Assembly: GCF_000381065.1 (NCBI RefSeq)
Contig: NZ_KB905839.1
Location: 1-64,000 of the forward strand
Origin: Propionispira raffinosivorans DSM 20765
GTDB taxonomy: Bacteria > Bacillota > Negativicutes > Selenomonadales > Selenomonadaceae
Direction of reading: 5' to 3'
Length of the DNA: 64,000 nucleotides
Below, one piece after another: positions 18,798 to 26,750 of the stretch (the stretch's first letter is position 1; every line of letters starts with the position of its first letter). The position numbers and the translations under genes were made by a program. The notes beneath the pieces were generated by a model. That model did not search any database and was not told the DNA's origin. It saw only the letters and a program-made list of their open reading frames with translations.

Positions 18798-18827
18798 ATT
18801 ATAATATAAGTTGAAGTATAATGTCAA
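18798..18827 (-). promoter_or_regulatory. Promoter of rrf2-metB-patB
   Basis: On the minus strand TTGACA (18827-18822) and TATAAT (18803-18798) are separated by 18 bp. Confidence 0.7.
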
Positions 18828-18855
18828 TAACATAGTTAAGGAGTATGTTATTGAC
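18823..18855. promoter_or_regulatory. Palindrome between the divergent rrf2 and cysK promoters
   Basis: GTCAATAACATA (18823-18834) and TATGTTATTGAC (18844-18855) are a perfect 12-bp inverted repeat with a 9-bp spacer. It contains one AACATA and one TATGTT half-site and covers the rrf2 -35 hexamer, so it is placed to control both directions. Confidence 0.65.
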
Positions 18856-18872
18856 ATTTTTCCGAAAAAGTA

Positions 18873-18901
18873 TTGACAGGATCGGTAAAGGGGTATACAA
18901 T
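18873..18901 (+). promoter_or_regulatory. Promoter of cysK
   Basis: TTGACA (18873-18878) and TACAAT (18896-18901) are 17 bp apart. A second TTGACA at 18851 has no matching -10. Confidence 0.7.
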
Positions 18902-18913
18902 GTAAGCATATTA

Positions 18914-18928
18914 ATCATATATGTTTTA
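18914..18928. promoter_or_regulatory. Sulfur-type operator downstream of the cysK -10
   Basis: ATCATATATGTTTTA has the palindromic core CATATATG (18916-18923), about 10 bases after the predicted transcription start. This position fits repression. A GAAAC/GTTTC hairpin at 18943-18960 follows in the leader. Confidence 0.6.
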
Positions 18929-19004
18929 CGAAATAATTCGAGCGAAACATTTGCGTTTCGAGTTTAGTAGTCGAGATAAAAAATAATATGCGGAGGGATT
19001 CAAC

Positions 19005-19937
19005 ATGGCAAAAATTTATGAAAGCATCACAGATCTTATTGGAGGTACACCTTTATTAAGAGCAAAAAATTATAGTAAAAAAAATGATCTTAAAGCAACA
19101 ATTTTAGTTAAATTGGAATATTTTAATCCGGCAGGTAGTGTAAAAGATCGTATTGCAAAAGCAATGATTGATGAAGCAGAAGAAAAAGGTCTCATCAATA
19201 AAGATTCCATCATTATAGAACCAACGAGTGGTAACACCGGTATTGGTTTAGCAAGCGTAGCAGCAGCTCGTGGTTATAAAGCGATTCTTACAATGCCAGA
19301 AACAATGAGTATTGAAAGAAGAAATCTTCTTAAGGCATATGGTGCTCAGATTGTATTGACGGATGGTGCAAAAGGTATGAAAGGTGCAATTGCAAAAGCG
19401 GAAGAGCTGGCAAAAGAAACACCACATTCCTATATTCCATCCCAGTTCACAAATCAGGCAAATCCAGCTGCTCATAAAGCAACTACAGGTCCTGAAATTT
19501 GGCAGGATACAGATGGAAAAGTAGATATTTTTGTTGCTGGTGTTGGTACTGGTGGAACATTGACTGGTGTTGGGGAATATTTGAAATCGCAAAACCCAGC
19601 GATCAAAATTGTGGCAGTTGAACCTACAACATCACCGGTATTGTCAAAAGGCGTTGCCGGTCCACATAAAATACAGGGAATTGGTGCAGGTTTTGTACCG
19701 GATACATTAAATACTAAAATTTATGATGAAATCATAACGATTGATAATGAAGTGGCCTTTAAATTTGCTCGTGATTTTTGTCATTCAGAAGGCGTACTCG
19801 TTGGTATCTCCTGCGGTGCAGCTTTTGCCGCAGCTGTGGAACTTGCTAAACGTCCGGAAAATGAAGGGAAAACGATTGTGGCACTTTTACCTGATACCGG
19901 CGAACGGTATTTATCAACTGCTTTGTTTACAGACTGA
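19005..19937 (+). CDS. cysK: Cysteine synthase A (O-acetylserine sulfhydrylase)
   Basis: This 310-residue PLP enzyme makes cysteine from O-acetylserine and sulfide. The PLP lysine is Lys47 in [11 protein letters not shown]. The substrate loop [15 protein letters not shown] and the phosphate loop [15 protein letters not shown] are both present. Length is normal. AACATGG at the start is preceded by GGAGGG. It is a single gene with its own promoter, divergent from the Rrf2 regulator. In species with CymR the CysK protein also acts as the sensor partner; whether that holds here is inference. Confidence 0.95.
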   Translation: MAKIYESITDLIGGTPLLRAKNYSKKNDLKATILVKLEYFNPAGSVKDRIAKAMIDEAEEKGLINKDSIIIEPTSGNTGIGLASVAAARGYKAILTMPETMSIERRNLLKAYGAQIVLTDGAKGMKGAIAKAEELAKETPHSYIPSQFTNQANPAAHKATTGPEIWQDTDGKVDIFVAGVGTGGTLTGVGEYLKSQNPAIKIVAVEPTTSPVLSKGVAGPHKIQGIGAGFVPDTLNTKIYDEIITIDNEVAFKFARDFCHSEGVLVGISCGAAFAAAVELAKRPENEGKTIVALLPDTGERYLSTALFTD

Positions 19938-19969
19938 TCGTACATAGTGATTGATAATTGTGCTTAGGC

Positions 19970-20036
19970 AAAGACCGTTCCTCAATATATATCTGTTCAG
20001 CCCAGAATAGATAATATTAAGGAACGGTCTTTTTTG
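19970..20036 (+). terminator. Terminator after cysK
   Basis: AAAGACCGTTCCT and AGGAACGGTCTTT are perfect arms flanking an AT-rich, partly paired loop, followed by TTTTT. Confidence 0.85.
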
Positions 20037-20103
20037 CAGGCTGCAGCAAAGTCTTTTAGTAAAAAATACAACTATCAAAGGATATTGTTTTTTAAATTGA
20101 GAC

Positions 20104-20136
20104 AAATCATACAAATTAATCTTATTTGTATGATTT
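20104..20136. promoter_or_regulatory. Inverted pair of AraR-type operators upstream of araR
   Basis: AAATCATACAAAT (20104-20116) and ATTTGTATGATTT (20124-20136) are exact reverse complements, 20 bp centre to centre. This is the most symmetrical version of the motif in the window and suggests autoregulation. Confidence 0.7.
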
Positions 20137-20158
20137 ATATTGCAATGAAGTCTTGCCT

Positions 20159-20192
20159 ATGCTAAAGTTGAACATAAGAACAACTTTAGCAT
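20159..20192. repeat. 12-bp inverted repeat in the araR leader
   Basis: ATGCTAAAGTTG (20159-20170) and CAACTTTAGCAT (20181-20192) form a perfect hairpin with a 10-nt loop, 59 bp before the araR start. There is no T tract of terminator quality. It may be a leader hairpin or a second operator. Confidence 0.6.
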
Positions 20193-20250
20193 AAAATTTT
20201 GTGATTTTATAAAAAGACAAAATAGTTGGAAAACTAATGGAGTGATTTGT

Positions 20251-21339
20251 ATGGCAGTGCAGAAAAGTGAACCGAAATATTTGAAAATTGTTAATTGGAT
20301 TAAACAGCAGATTGCCGAAGAAGCTCTCGCCGTAGGGGATCGACTTCAGTCGGAAAATGAACTCAGTATAGCTTTTTCTTTGAGTCGCCAGACTGTGCGA
20401 CAGGCAACGAGTATTTTAGAAAATGATGGTATTTTGGAAAGACGACGCGGTAGTGGAACGTATGTGGCGTCAACTCGAATTGTGCAGCGAGCTGTTACAA
20501 TGAATATTGCTGTTATTACAACATATTTGGATGATTATCTATTTCCGCGGGTTATACGAGGCATCGATCAGGTTCTTACAAATAATAATTACTCAATGCA
20601 ATTGGCTATTACATACAATAAAGTAGAGAACGAAATGAAAATTCTGGAAGCTATGCTCGAAAAAGGCGTTGATGGACTTATTGTTGAGCCGACAAAAAGT
20701 GGTCTGCCAAACTTGAATGCAGAACTTTATAAGCAGATTAAACGTCAGGGCATTCCCTGTGTATTTATCCATGCTTGTTATCAGGGACTGAGCTTTCCTT
20801 ATGTGGCTATGGATGATTATGCCTGCGGGAAAGCGGCGGTAGATTACTTGATGGAGAAAAATCATACACGTGTAGCGGGCATATTTAAAGCGGATGATAT
20901 CCAGGGACATCTTCGTTATGCTGGATGTGCGGGTGAATTGAAAAAAAATAAGGTTTTACTGCAAGAAGACAGTATCGTCTGGTTTACGACGGAAGATTTA
21001 GATAGTGACGTAGTTGAAAATTTTGAGCAGCGTATTTTGAAACGTCTCGATGGCTGCAGTGCCGTGATTTGCTATAATGATCAAATTGCCTTACGGGTGA
21101 TGGATTTGTTAGCACGAAACAACAAATCAGTACCAGAAGATCTATCGGTTATTTCATTTGATAACTCCAATTTGGCAACATTGGGACCTGTTGGACTGAC
21201 TACCTTTACGCATCCAAAAGAAGAATTAGGCCGCGTGGCTGCTGAAAATCTTATGAAAATTATCCATAAAGAACAATGTGAAATGACTGTAAAGTTTAAA
21301 CCAGAACTCATTGAAAGAGATTCCGTCCGTGAGCAATAA
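20251..21339 (+). CDS. araR: AraR-type arabinose repressor (GntR DNA-binding domain fused to LacI-type sensor)
   Basis: This 362-residue regulator has a GntR-family winged helix at residues 10-75 (LQSENELSIAFSLSRQTVRQA, RRRGSGTYV) joined to a periplasmic-binding-protein-like sugar sensor from about residue 83 (NIAVITTYLDDYLFPRVIRGI, AVICYNDQIALRVMDLL, ISFDNSNLATLGPVGLTT). This architecture is that of AraR, whose effector is L-arabinose. ATG 20251 has GGAGTG 6 bp upstream; a GTG at 20242 would lie inside that site. It directly precedes araBAD, and the same operator is found at its own promoter, araB and ytfQ. Confidence 0.92.
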   Translation: MAVQKSEPKYLKIVNWIKQQIAEEALAVGDRLQSENELSIAFSLSRQTVRQATSILENDGILERRRGSGTYVASTRIVQRAVTMNIAVITTYLDDYLFPRVIRGIDQVLTNNNYSMQLAITYNKVENEMKILEAMLEKGVDGLIVEPTKSGLPNLNAELYKQIKRQGIPCVFIHACYQGLSFPYVAMDDYACGKAAVDYLMEKNHTRVAGIFKADDIQGHLRYAGCAGELKKNKVLLQEDSIVWFTTEDLDSDVVENFEQRILKRLDGCSAVICYNDQIALRVMDLLARNNKSVPEDLSVISFDNSNLATLGPVGLTTFTHPKEELGRVAAENLMKIIHKEQCEMTVKFKPELIERDSVREQ

Positions 21340-21432
21340 TTGCGTACGGAGTCTCTTTGTTTTTATTTATGACAGAGAAACAGAAAAGCATTTTAAATAA
21401 ATTGATAATTCTAAAATTTTAGTAAAATAATA

Positions 21433-21461
21433 TTGAAAAATTTTATTTTAAATAGTATACT
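21433..21461 (+). promoter_or_regulatory. Promoter of araBAD
   Basis: TTGAAA (21433-21438) and TATACT (21456-21461) are 17 bp apart. Transcription would start near 21468, immediately before the first operator. Confidence 0.7.
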
Positions 21462-21470
21462 AACAATAGA

Positions 21471-21504
21471 ACTTGTATGATAAATAAGCTTAGTTGTATG
21501 ATTT
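21471..21504 (+). promoter_or_regulatory. Two AraR-type operators upstream of araB
   Basis: ACTTGTATGATAA (21471-21483) and AGTTGTATGATTT (21492-21504) are direct repeats 21 bp apart (two helical turns), just downstream of the -10. Confidence 0.7.
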
Positions 21505-21576
21505 ATGAAATTTCAACATACAGTTTTGATAAATTGAAGTAGAAATGGGGAGTGAAGAAGCGTCGTTATTGCAAAG

Positions 21577-21632
21577 AGTCACTATATTATTGAATAGTCT
21601 TAAAAATAAGAATATTCAATAATATAGTGACT
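21577..21632. repeat. 20-bp perfect inverted repeat in the araB leader
   Basis: The arms 21577-21596 and 21613-21632 are perfectly complementary over 20 bp, starting AGTCACTATATTATTG. The 16-nt loop can pair further (TCTT/AAGA), giving about 24 bp of stem. It lies 68 bp before the araB start. There is no T tail, so it is not a standard terminator. Confidence 0.8.
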
Positions 21633-21699
21633 GGATTATTCGATTTGGGCATAATATTTAGAAAATAAGATGAGTCATAAATTTTTAGGAGGGGTATAC

Positions 21700-23379
21700 A
21701 TGCCAAAATATTCAATCGGTGTGGACTTTGGGTCACTTTCTGGCAGGTCGGTTTTAGTGGAAATAGGTACAGGCAAAGAATTAGAGAGTTGTATTTTTGA
21801 CTATCCCCATGCAGTCATGGATAAGCAGTTGCCAGACGGAACAAAACTTGGTGTGGATTGGGCTTTGCAGGATCCGCAAGATTATATTGATGTATTATCG
21901 CATACGATTCCGGAATTGATCAAAAAAACAGGTGTTTCCCCAGATGATATTATTGGAATCGGTACTGATTTTACGGCGTGTACGGTTTTACCAGTTAAAG
22001 CGGATGGAACACCACTTTGTTTTCTCGCTGAATATCGCAGTCAGCCACATGCTTATGTGAAACTATGGAAACATCATGCAGCGCAGGATAAAGCGAATCA
22101 ACTCAACGAGATTGCAGCCAAGATGGGGCAGTCATGGCTGAACAGATATGGTGGAAAAATCTCATCGGAATGGGCAATTCCTAAAATTTGGCAAATTCTT
22201 GATGAAGCTCCAGAAATTTATGCGGCGATGGATTATTTTGTTGAAGCTGCCGATTGGATTATTTGGCAGATGACGGGAGTACAGTCTCGTAATTCCTGTA
22301 CAGCGGGATATAAAGCGATGTGGAATAAAAAAGATGGCTATCCATCTCCGGCTTTTTTTAAAGCCCTTGATCCTCGTTTAGAAGATATAACTACCACCAA
22401 ATTAAGCTGTCCAGTTACAGCACTTGGTGAAAAAGCTGGTGAAATCACAGCGGCAATGGCCAAACTTACGGGACTAAAGCCAGGGACAGCAGTAGCTATT
22501 GGTAATGTTGATGCGCATGTAACGATTCCAGCAGTCAAGATAGAAGGGCCGGGCAAGATCTTGGGAATCATGGGAACTTCTACCTGTCATGTGCTTTTAG
22601 GCGTTGAAGAAAAAATCGTTCCAGGAATGTGCGGCGTTGTTGAAGATGGAATATTACCGGGATTTTTTGGCTATGAAGCAGGACAATCTTGTGTAGGGGA
22701 CCATTTTGACTGGTTTGTTAAAAATTGCGTTTCCAGTGAATATGAAGCAGCCGCTAAAAAAGAACATAAAAATATTCATGAATATTTGACGGATAAAGCA
22801 GCAATGCTGGATGCTGGCGAATCGGGACTTGTGGCACTTGATTGGTGGAATGGTAATCGTTCTGTTTTAGTCGATGTTGATCTGACGGGACTTATGCTCG
22901 GGATGACCCTACAGACGAAACCAGAAGAAATGTATCGTGCCTTGATTGAAGCAACGGCTTATGGCACGCGGAAAATTATCGAAACCTTTATTAAGAGTGG
23001 TGTACCAATTCAGGAATTTTATGCATCAGGGGGTATTTCACAAAAAAATACTATGGCGATGCAGATCTATGCAGATGTCATCAATCTGCCAGTTAGAATT
23101 GCTGGTTCAAAACAGGGTCCGGCATTAGGTTCGGCAATTTTTGGAGCAGTAGCTGCTGGGAAAACATGTGGTGGGTATGACGATATATTCCAGGCAACGC
23201 GTGATATGGGAAAACTTCGTGAGGATGTTTACATCCCAAATCAGGTTAGTGCTGCAGTATATGACAAACTTTATGCAGAATATGATATCTTACATGATTA
23301 TTTTGGTCGTGGTGATAATAATGCGATGAAACGTCTTAAAAAGATAAAAAAAGATGTAATAAAAGCTAAAAATAACTGA
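21700..23379 (+). CDS. araB: L-ribulokinase AraB
   Basis: This 559-residue FGGY-family sugar kinase phosphorylates L-ribulose at O5. The N-terminus [17 protein letters not shown], the substrate block [50 protein letters not shown], and the C-terminal [18 protein letters not shown] are those of bacterial AraB. ATG 21700 has AGGAGGGG a few bases upstream; the ATG at 21670 would place that site inside the gene. First gene of araBAD. Confidence 0.95.
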   Translation: MPKYSIGVDFGSLSGRSVLVEIGTGKELESCIFDYPHAVMDKQLPDGTKLGVDWALQDPQDYIDVLSHTIPELIKKTGVSPDDIIGIGTDFTACTVLPVKADGTPLCFLAEYRSQPHAYVKLWKHHAAQDKANQLNEIAAKMGQSWLNRYGGKISSEWAIPKIWQILDEAPEIYAAMDYFVEAADWIIWQMTGVQSRNSCTAGYKAMWNKKDGYPSPAFFKALDPRLEDITTTKLSCPVTALGEKAGEITAAMAKLTGLKPGTAVAIGNVDAHVTIPAVKIEGPGKILGIMGTSTCHVLLGVEEKIVPGMCGVVEDGILPGFFGYEAGQSCVGDHFDWFVKNCVSSEYEAAAKKEHKNIHEYLTDKAAMLDAGESGLVALDWWNGNRSVLVDVDLTGLMLGMTLQTKPEEMYRALIEATAYGTRKIIETFIKSGVPIQEFYASGGISQKNTMAMQIYADVINLPVRIAGSKQGPALGSAIFGAVAAGKTCGGYDDIFQATRDMGKLREDVYIPNQVSAAVYDKLYAEYDILHDYFGRGDNNAMKRLKKIKKDVIKAKNN

Positions 23380-23415
23380 AATTTTTAACAGCTAAGCGAT
23401 GCTTTTACAATAAAA

Positions 23416-23440
23416 ATGATACTTTGAATTTTAGTATCAT
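23416..23440 (+). other. Intergenic hairpin between araB and araA
   Basis: ATGATACT (23416-23423) and AGTATCAT (23433-23440) form an 8-bp stem without a T tract, 22 bp before the araA start. It may be a processing or stability element. Confidence 0.5.
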
Positions 23441-23461
23441 AATAATAGGAGGTAGATTTTT

Positions 23462-24943
23462 ATGAAATGTTTAAAAGAAGCAGAATTTTGGTTTATTACA
23501 GGTAGTCAACATCTTTATGGTGAAGAAACTTTACGTTTGGTAGGCAGTCATTCGGAAACGATTGTAACAAAGTTAAATGAATCAGCAAAAATACCAGCAC
23601 GAATTGTGTTTAAGTTGGTAGCGACAACTTCGGATGCTATTGAACAGGTGATTGAAGATGCAAACTATGATAAAAATTGTGCGGGTATTATCACTTGGAT
23701 GCATACGTTTTCGCCATCAAAAATGTGGATACGCGGTTTAGGAAAACTGCAAAAACCATATCTGCATTTGCATACTCAATTTAATCGAGAAATTCCCAAT
23801 GAAGGGATTGATATGGATTTTATGAATTTAAATCAGTCCGCGCATGGCGATAGAGAACACGGTTTTATCGGTACGCGTATGCGATTGGCACGTAAAGTTG
23901 TCGTAGGCTATTGGGAAGATGAAATCGTTCAGGAAAAAATCGGCAGATGGATGCGTACTGCTATAGGCGTCATGGGCAGCCGTGAACTGAAGGTGGCACG
24001 CTTCTCTGATAATATGCGTGACGTTGCAGTGACGGAAGGGGATAAAGTAGAAGCACAGATCAAGCTTGGTTGGGCTGTCAATACATATCCTGTAGGGGAT
24101 TTAGTACAATATATTAATAAAGTCACGGAAAGTCAAATTGATGTCCTCATGAAGGACTATGATCAGAAATACACGATGCATACAGATAATATTGCATCGG
24201 TGCGCTATCAGGCAAAAATGGAAATTGGGATGAAAACGTTCCTTGAAGCAGGCGGGTTTGATGCTTTTGTCAATAATTTTGAAGACTTGTTTGGAATGGA
24301 TCAGCTGCCGGGACTTGCTACACAAGATCTAACGGCTGCCGGATATGGATTTGGTCCAGAAGGTGACTGGAAAATTGCTGCTTTGGCAAGTGTTATGAAA
24401 ATCATGGCGCAAGGTGATGATAAGGGCACGGCTCTAATGGAAGATTATACGTATCATTATGCAGATCATGGTGAAAGCCTTATTTTAGGGGCACATATGC
24501 TGGAAGTTTGTCCAAGTGTGGCTGCGGATAAACCAAGGATTGAAGTGCATGATTTAGGCATCGGCGGAAAAGATGCTCCGGCACGGCTTGTCTTTGAAGG
24601 TAAAACAGGTCCCGCTATTACTGCCACTTTGATAGATATGGGTGGCAGGATGCGTCTGATTGTGAATGATGTTCTGGCTGTAAAGCCAATTCTCTCTATG
24701 CCAAATCTGCCAGTGGCCAGAGTTATGTGGAAACCACTTCCTAATCTCGAAACGTCTGCCGAAAGCTGGATTTTAGCGGGCGGTGCTCATCACAGTGTAA
24801 TTAGCTACAGTGTAACAGCAGAACAGCTGCGAGATTGGGCCGAAATCATGGATATTGAATTTGTGCATATTGGCGAAAAAACAGAGATCGATCAATTTAA
24901 ACAGGATTTACTCATGGCAGATCTTGTTTGGAAATTGAAATAA
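23462..24943 (+). CDS. araA: L-arabinose isomerase AraA
   Basis: This 493-residue manganese-dependent enzyme converts L-arabinose to L-ribulose. Family blocks are EFWFITGSQHLYGEETL at the N-terminus, TWMHTFSPSKMWIRGL, LHTQFNREIP, GPEGDWKIAAL and MEDYTYHY with the metal-binding Glu residues, and AGGAHHSVISY with a metal-binding His. Length is standard. AGGAGG precedes the ATG. Second gene of araBAD. Confidence 0.97.
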   Translation: MKCLKEAEFWFITGSQHLYGEETLRLVGSHSETIVTKLNESAKIPARIVFKLVATTSDAIEQVIEDANYDKNCAGIITWMHTFSPSKMWIRGLGKLQKPYLHLHTQFNREIPNEGIDMDFMNLNQSAHGDREHGFIGTRMRLARKVVVGYWEDEIVQEKIGRWMRTAIGVMGSRELKVARFSDNMRDVAVTEGDKVEAQIKLGWAVNTYPVGDLVQYINKVTESQIDVLMKDYDQKYTMHTDNIASVRYQAKMEIGMKTFLEAGGFDAFVNNFEDLFGMDQLPGLATQDLTAAGYGFGPEGDWKIAALASVMKIMAQGDDKGTALMEDYTYHYADHGESLILGAHMLEVCPSVAADKPRIEVHDLGIGGKDAPARLVFEGKTGPAITATLIDMGGRMRLIVNDVLAVKPILSMPNLPVARVMWKPLPNLETSAESWILAGGAHHSVISYSVTAEQLRDWAEIMDIEFVHIGEKTEIDQFKQDLLMADLVWKLK

Positions 24944-24962
24944 GAGAGTAGGGTGAAGCTAG

Positions 24963-25652
24963 ATGCTAGAAGAACTTAAACAAAAAGTCTATGAAGCAAA
25001 TATGATGCTGCCGGAATATAAAATGGTGACCTTTACCTGGGGTAACGTTTCGGCCATTGATGAAACACGCAAATTGATTGTTATTAAGCCATCCGGAGTT
25101 GAATATAACAAAATGAAAGCTGAAGATATGGTCGTTGTTGATCTAGAGGGAAATATTATCGAAGGTCGACTCAATCCATCCTCGGATACAGCAACTCATA
25201 TTGAGCTGTATAAAGCTTGTGAAAACATTGGCGGAATTGTCCATACCCATTCACGTTATGCAACATCCTGGGCGCAGGCAAGGATGAGCATTCCGGCATT
25301 GGGGACAACGCATGCGGATGATTTTTATGGTGCAATTCCTTGTACGAGAGCGATGACGAATGAAGAAATTCAAGGAGAATATGAAAAAGAGACCGGAAAG
25401 GTAATCATAGAGACTATGGGGCAGCGCATGATGGAAGAAGTGCCAGGCGTAATTGTTTATTCACATGGACCGTTTGCTTGGGGCCCTGATCCAATCGCTG
25501 CTGTAAAAAAAGCAGTTGTTTTGGAAGAAGTTGCATTTATGGCTTATCAGGCGATGACGCTTAATCCTTCTTTATTGCCGATGCAGCAAACGCTGCTCGA
25601 TAAACATTATCTGCGTAAACATGGTGCAAATTCATATTATGGACAAAAATAA
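24963..25652 (+). CDS. araD: L-ribulose-5-phosphate 4-epimerase AraD
   Basis: This 229-residue zinc enzyme of the class II aldolase fold converts L-ribulose 5-phosphate to D-xylulose 5-phosphate. It has [33 protein letters not shown], the zinc histidines in [12 protein letters not shown], and HGPFAWG. Length is standard. It ends the araBAD operon, followed by a terminator, and its product enters the pentose phosphate or phosphoketolase route. Confidence 0.96.
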   Translation: MLEELKQKVYEANMMLPEYKMVTFTWGNVSAIDETRKLIVIKPSGVEYNKMKAEDMVVVDLEGNIIEGRLNPSSDTATHIELYKACENIGGIVHTHSRYATSWAQARMSIPALGTTHADDFYGAIPCTRAMTNEEIQGEYEKETGKVIIETMGQRMMEEVPGVIVYSHGPFAWGPDPIAAVKKAVVLEEVAFMAYQAMTLNPSLLPMQQTLLDKHYLRKHGANSYYGQK

Positions 25653-25661
25653 ATAGATCAA

Positions 25662-25723
25662 GAAGTTGCTGACAGCAAACTATCTGTTGTAATCAAGATA
25701 GTTAGTGGCAGCAACTTTTTTGT
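25662..25723 (+). terminator. Terminator of araBAD
   Basis: AAGTTGCTG pairs with CAGCAACTT, and inside it CTATCTTG-type arms pair again (AACTATCT/AGATAGTT). A run of T follows at 25717-25723. Confidence 0.85.
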
Positions 25724-25742
25724 TTTATAAAGTGATAAGATA

Positions 25743-25770
25743 AAACATATATTGCATATAAAACATATAT
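25743..25770. promoter_or_regulatory. Tandem sulfur-type operators upstream of the NifH-like gene
   Basis: AAACATATAT occurs at 25743-25752 and again at 25761-25770, an exact 18-bp period. The second copy ends 6 bp before the -35. The same half-site is found at cysK, rrf2, sulfite reductase, sulfate and amino-acid transport promoters. Confidence 0.6.
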
Positions 25771-25776
25771 GCTTGA

Positions 25777-25805
25777 TTGACGGTGCTATAATAGAATGTT
25801 ATAGT
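25777..25805 (+). promoter_or_regulatory. Promoter of the NifH-like gene
   Basis: TTGACG (25777-25782) and TATAGT (25800-25805) are 17 bp apart. The hexamers and the position of the upstream motif closely resemble the sulfite reductase promoter at 38031. Confidence 0.7.
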
Positions 25806-25838
25806 AAAGAAAAGATCATAGCAAAGGTGGCAGGCTTT

Positions 25839-26711
25839 ATGAAAGAAGCGAAGAAAATTTGCTTTTTAGGAAAAGGCGGTGTAGGCAAATCGATCATTGC
25901 AGCAAATTTGAGTGAAGCATTGGTACGAGCTGGATACCATGTATTGCAAATCGGTAATGATAGCAGTTTAAGCTCAACGATTTTGCTCCGTGGTTTTACA
26001 GATGCGGTTCCAGCACTGGAAGAATACAGAAAAAATTATGTGATTCAATTGGCTGATTATATTATAAAAACTGCTTCGGGAGCTTATTGCTTAGAACTTG
26101 GTAGTTTAGAACCAGGGGTAGGCTGTATGGCGCGAGGTATTCAAATTATTGATGAAATGATGGAGATGCAGGGGATTACGGATGCTTTAGATTTAGATTA
26201 CATCATATATGATATTGCGGGGGATATTCCGTGTACCGGCTATATCCTGCCAATGCGCGATGGAATCATGGATACTTGTATTGTAGTGACCGATGGTTCG
26301 GTCACATCATTTGTTACGGCCAATAGTATTATTGCTGGAATTGTAAAAGCAAGACGCAATGAGCCGATTTCAATTCAAATGCTGGTGAATTATGCGGATC
26401 GTTATCCCACTAGATCACAGCTAGATGCATATGCAGTGACGACACAGTTAACTATCTTAGATTATTTGGATTATTATCAGCGCCTCGAGCATAGCGAACT
26501 GGCGGGTGAGACAATCTTTGTTTCGCAGCCGGACAGCAAGGCTGCTTTGTTTTTTACCGGCTTGGCGGAAAAGATTACAGTTACCAAGAACATAATTATG
26601 CCGCAGCCACTCGGTCGCAATGAACTTTTTCGTTGGCTGAGGCTCTGGAAACAGCAGTCACTTGATCAAAAAAGCGGAGTAATCGGTGGCGATTACTCTG
26701 GTAATATTTAA
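25839..26711 (+). CDS. NifH-like iron protein (ATP-dependent Fe-S reductase component) without NifDK-like partner
   Basis: This 290-residue P-loop protein matches the nitrogenase iron-protein family in length and layout. The P-loop is FLGKGGVGKS (residues 9-18). Both residues that bridge the dimer's [4Fe-4S] cluster are present at the nitrogenase positions: Cys96 in LEPGVGCMARG and Cys132 in DIAGDIPCTGY. The Arg after the first Cys (ADP-ribosylated in nitrogenase) is kept. Switch I differs: nitrogenase CDPKADST is NDSSLSST here, so the first Asp is kept and the second is Ser. ATG 25839 has AAAGGTGG 8 bp upstream; an upstream ATG at 25752 would precede the promoter. No D or K subunit is in the window. 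The operon partner is an amidohydrolase, and the operator suggests a sulfur role. Function unknown. Confidence 0.8.
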   Translation: MKEAKKICFLGKGGVGKSIIAANLSEALVRAGYHVLQIGNDSSLSSTILLRGFTDAVPALEEYRKNYVIQLADYIIKTASGAYCLELGSLEPGVGCMARGIQIIDEMMEMQGITDALDLDYIIYDIAGDIPCTGYILPMRDGIMDTCIVVTDGSVTSFVTANSIIAGIVKARRNEPISIQMLVNYADRYPTRSQLDAYAVTTQLTILDYLDYYQRLEHSELAGETIFVSQPDSKAALFFTGLAEKITVTKNIIMPQPLGRNELFRWLRLWKQQSLDQKSGVIGGDYSGNI

Positions 26712-26750
26712 AGAAATTTTATATTGATGTAGGGGAGATCAGGTGAGAAC

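Noticed and set aside
18930..19004. Riboswitch in the cysK leader
   Set aside because: Only one short GAAAC/GTTTC hairpin is present. I see no SAM-riboswitch core and no terminator.
25752..25838. Longer N-terminus for the NifH-like protein (29 more residues)
   Set aside because: This start would lie before the -35 and inside the operator, and the extra residues are not part of the family, which begins just before the P-loop.
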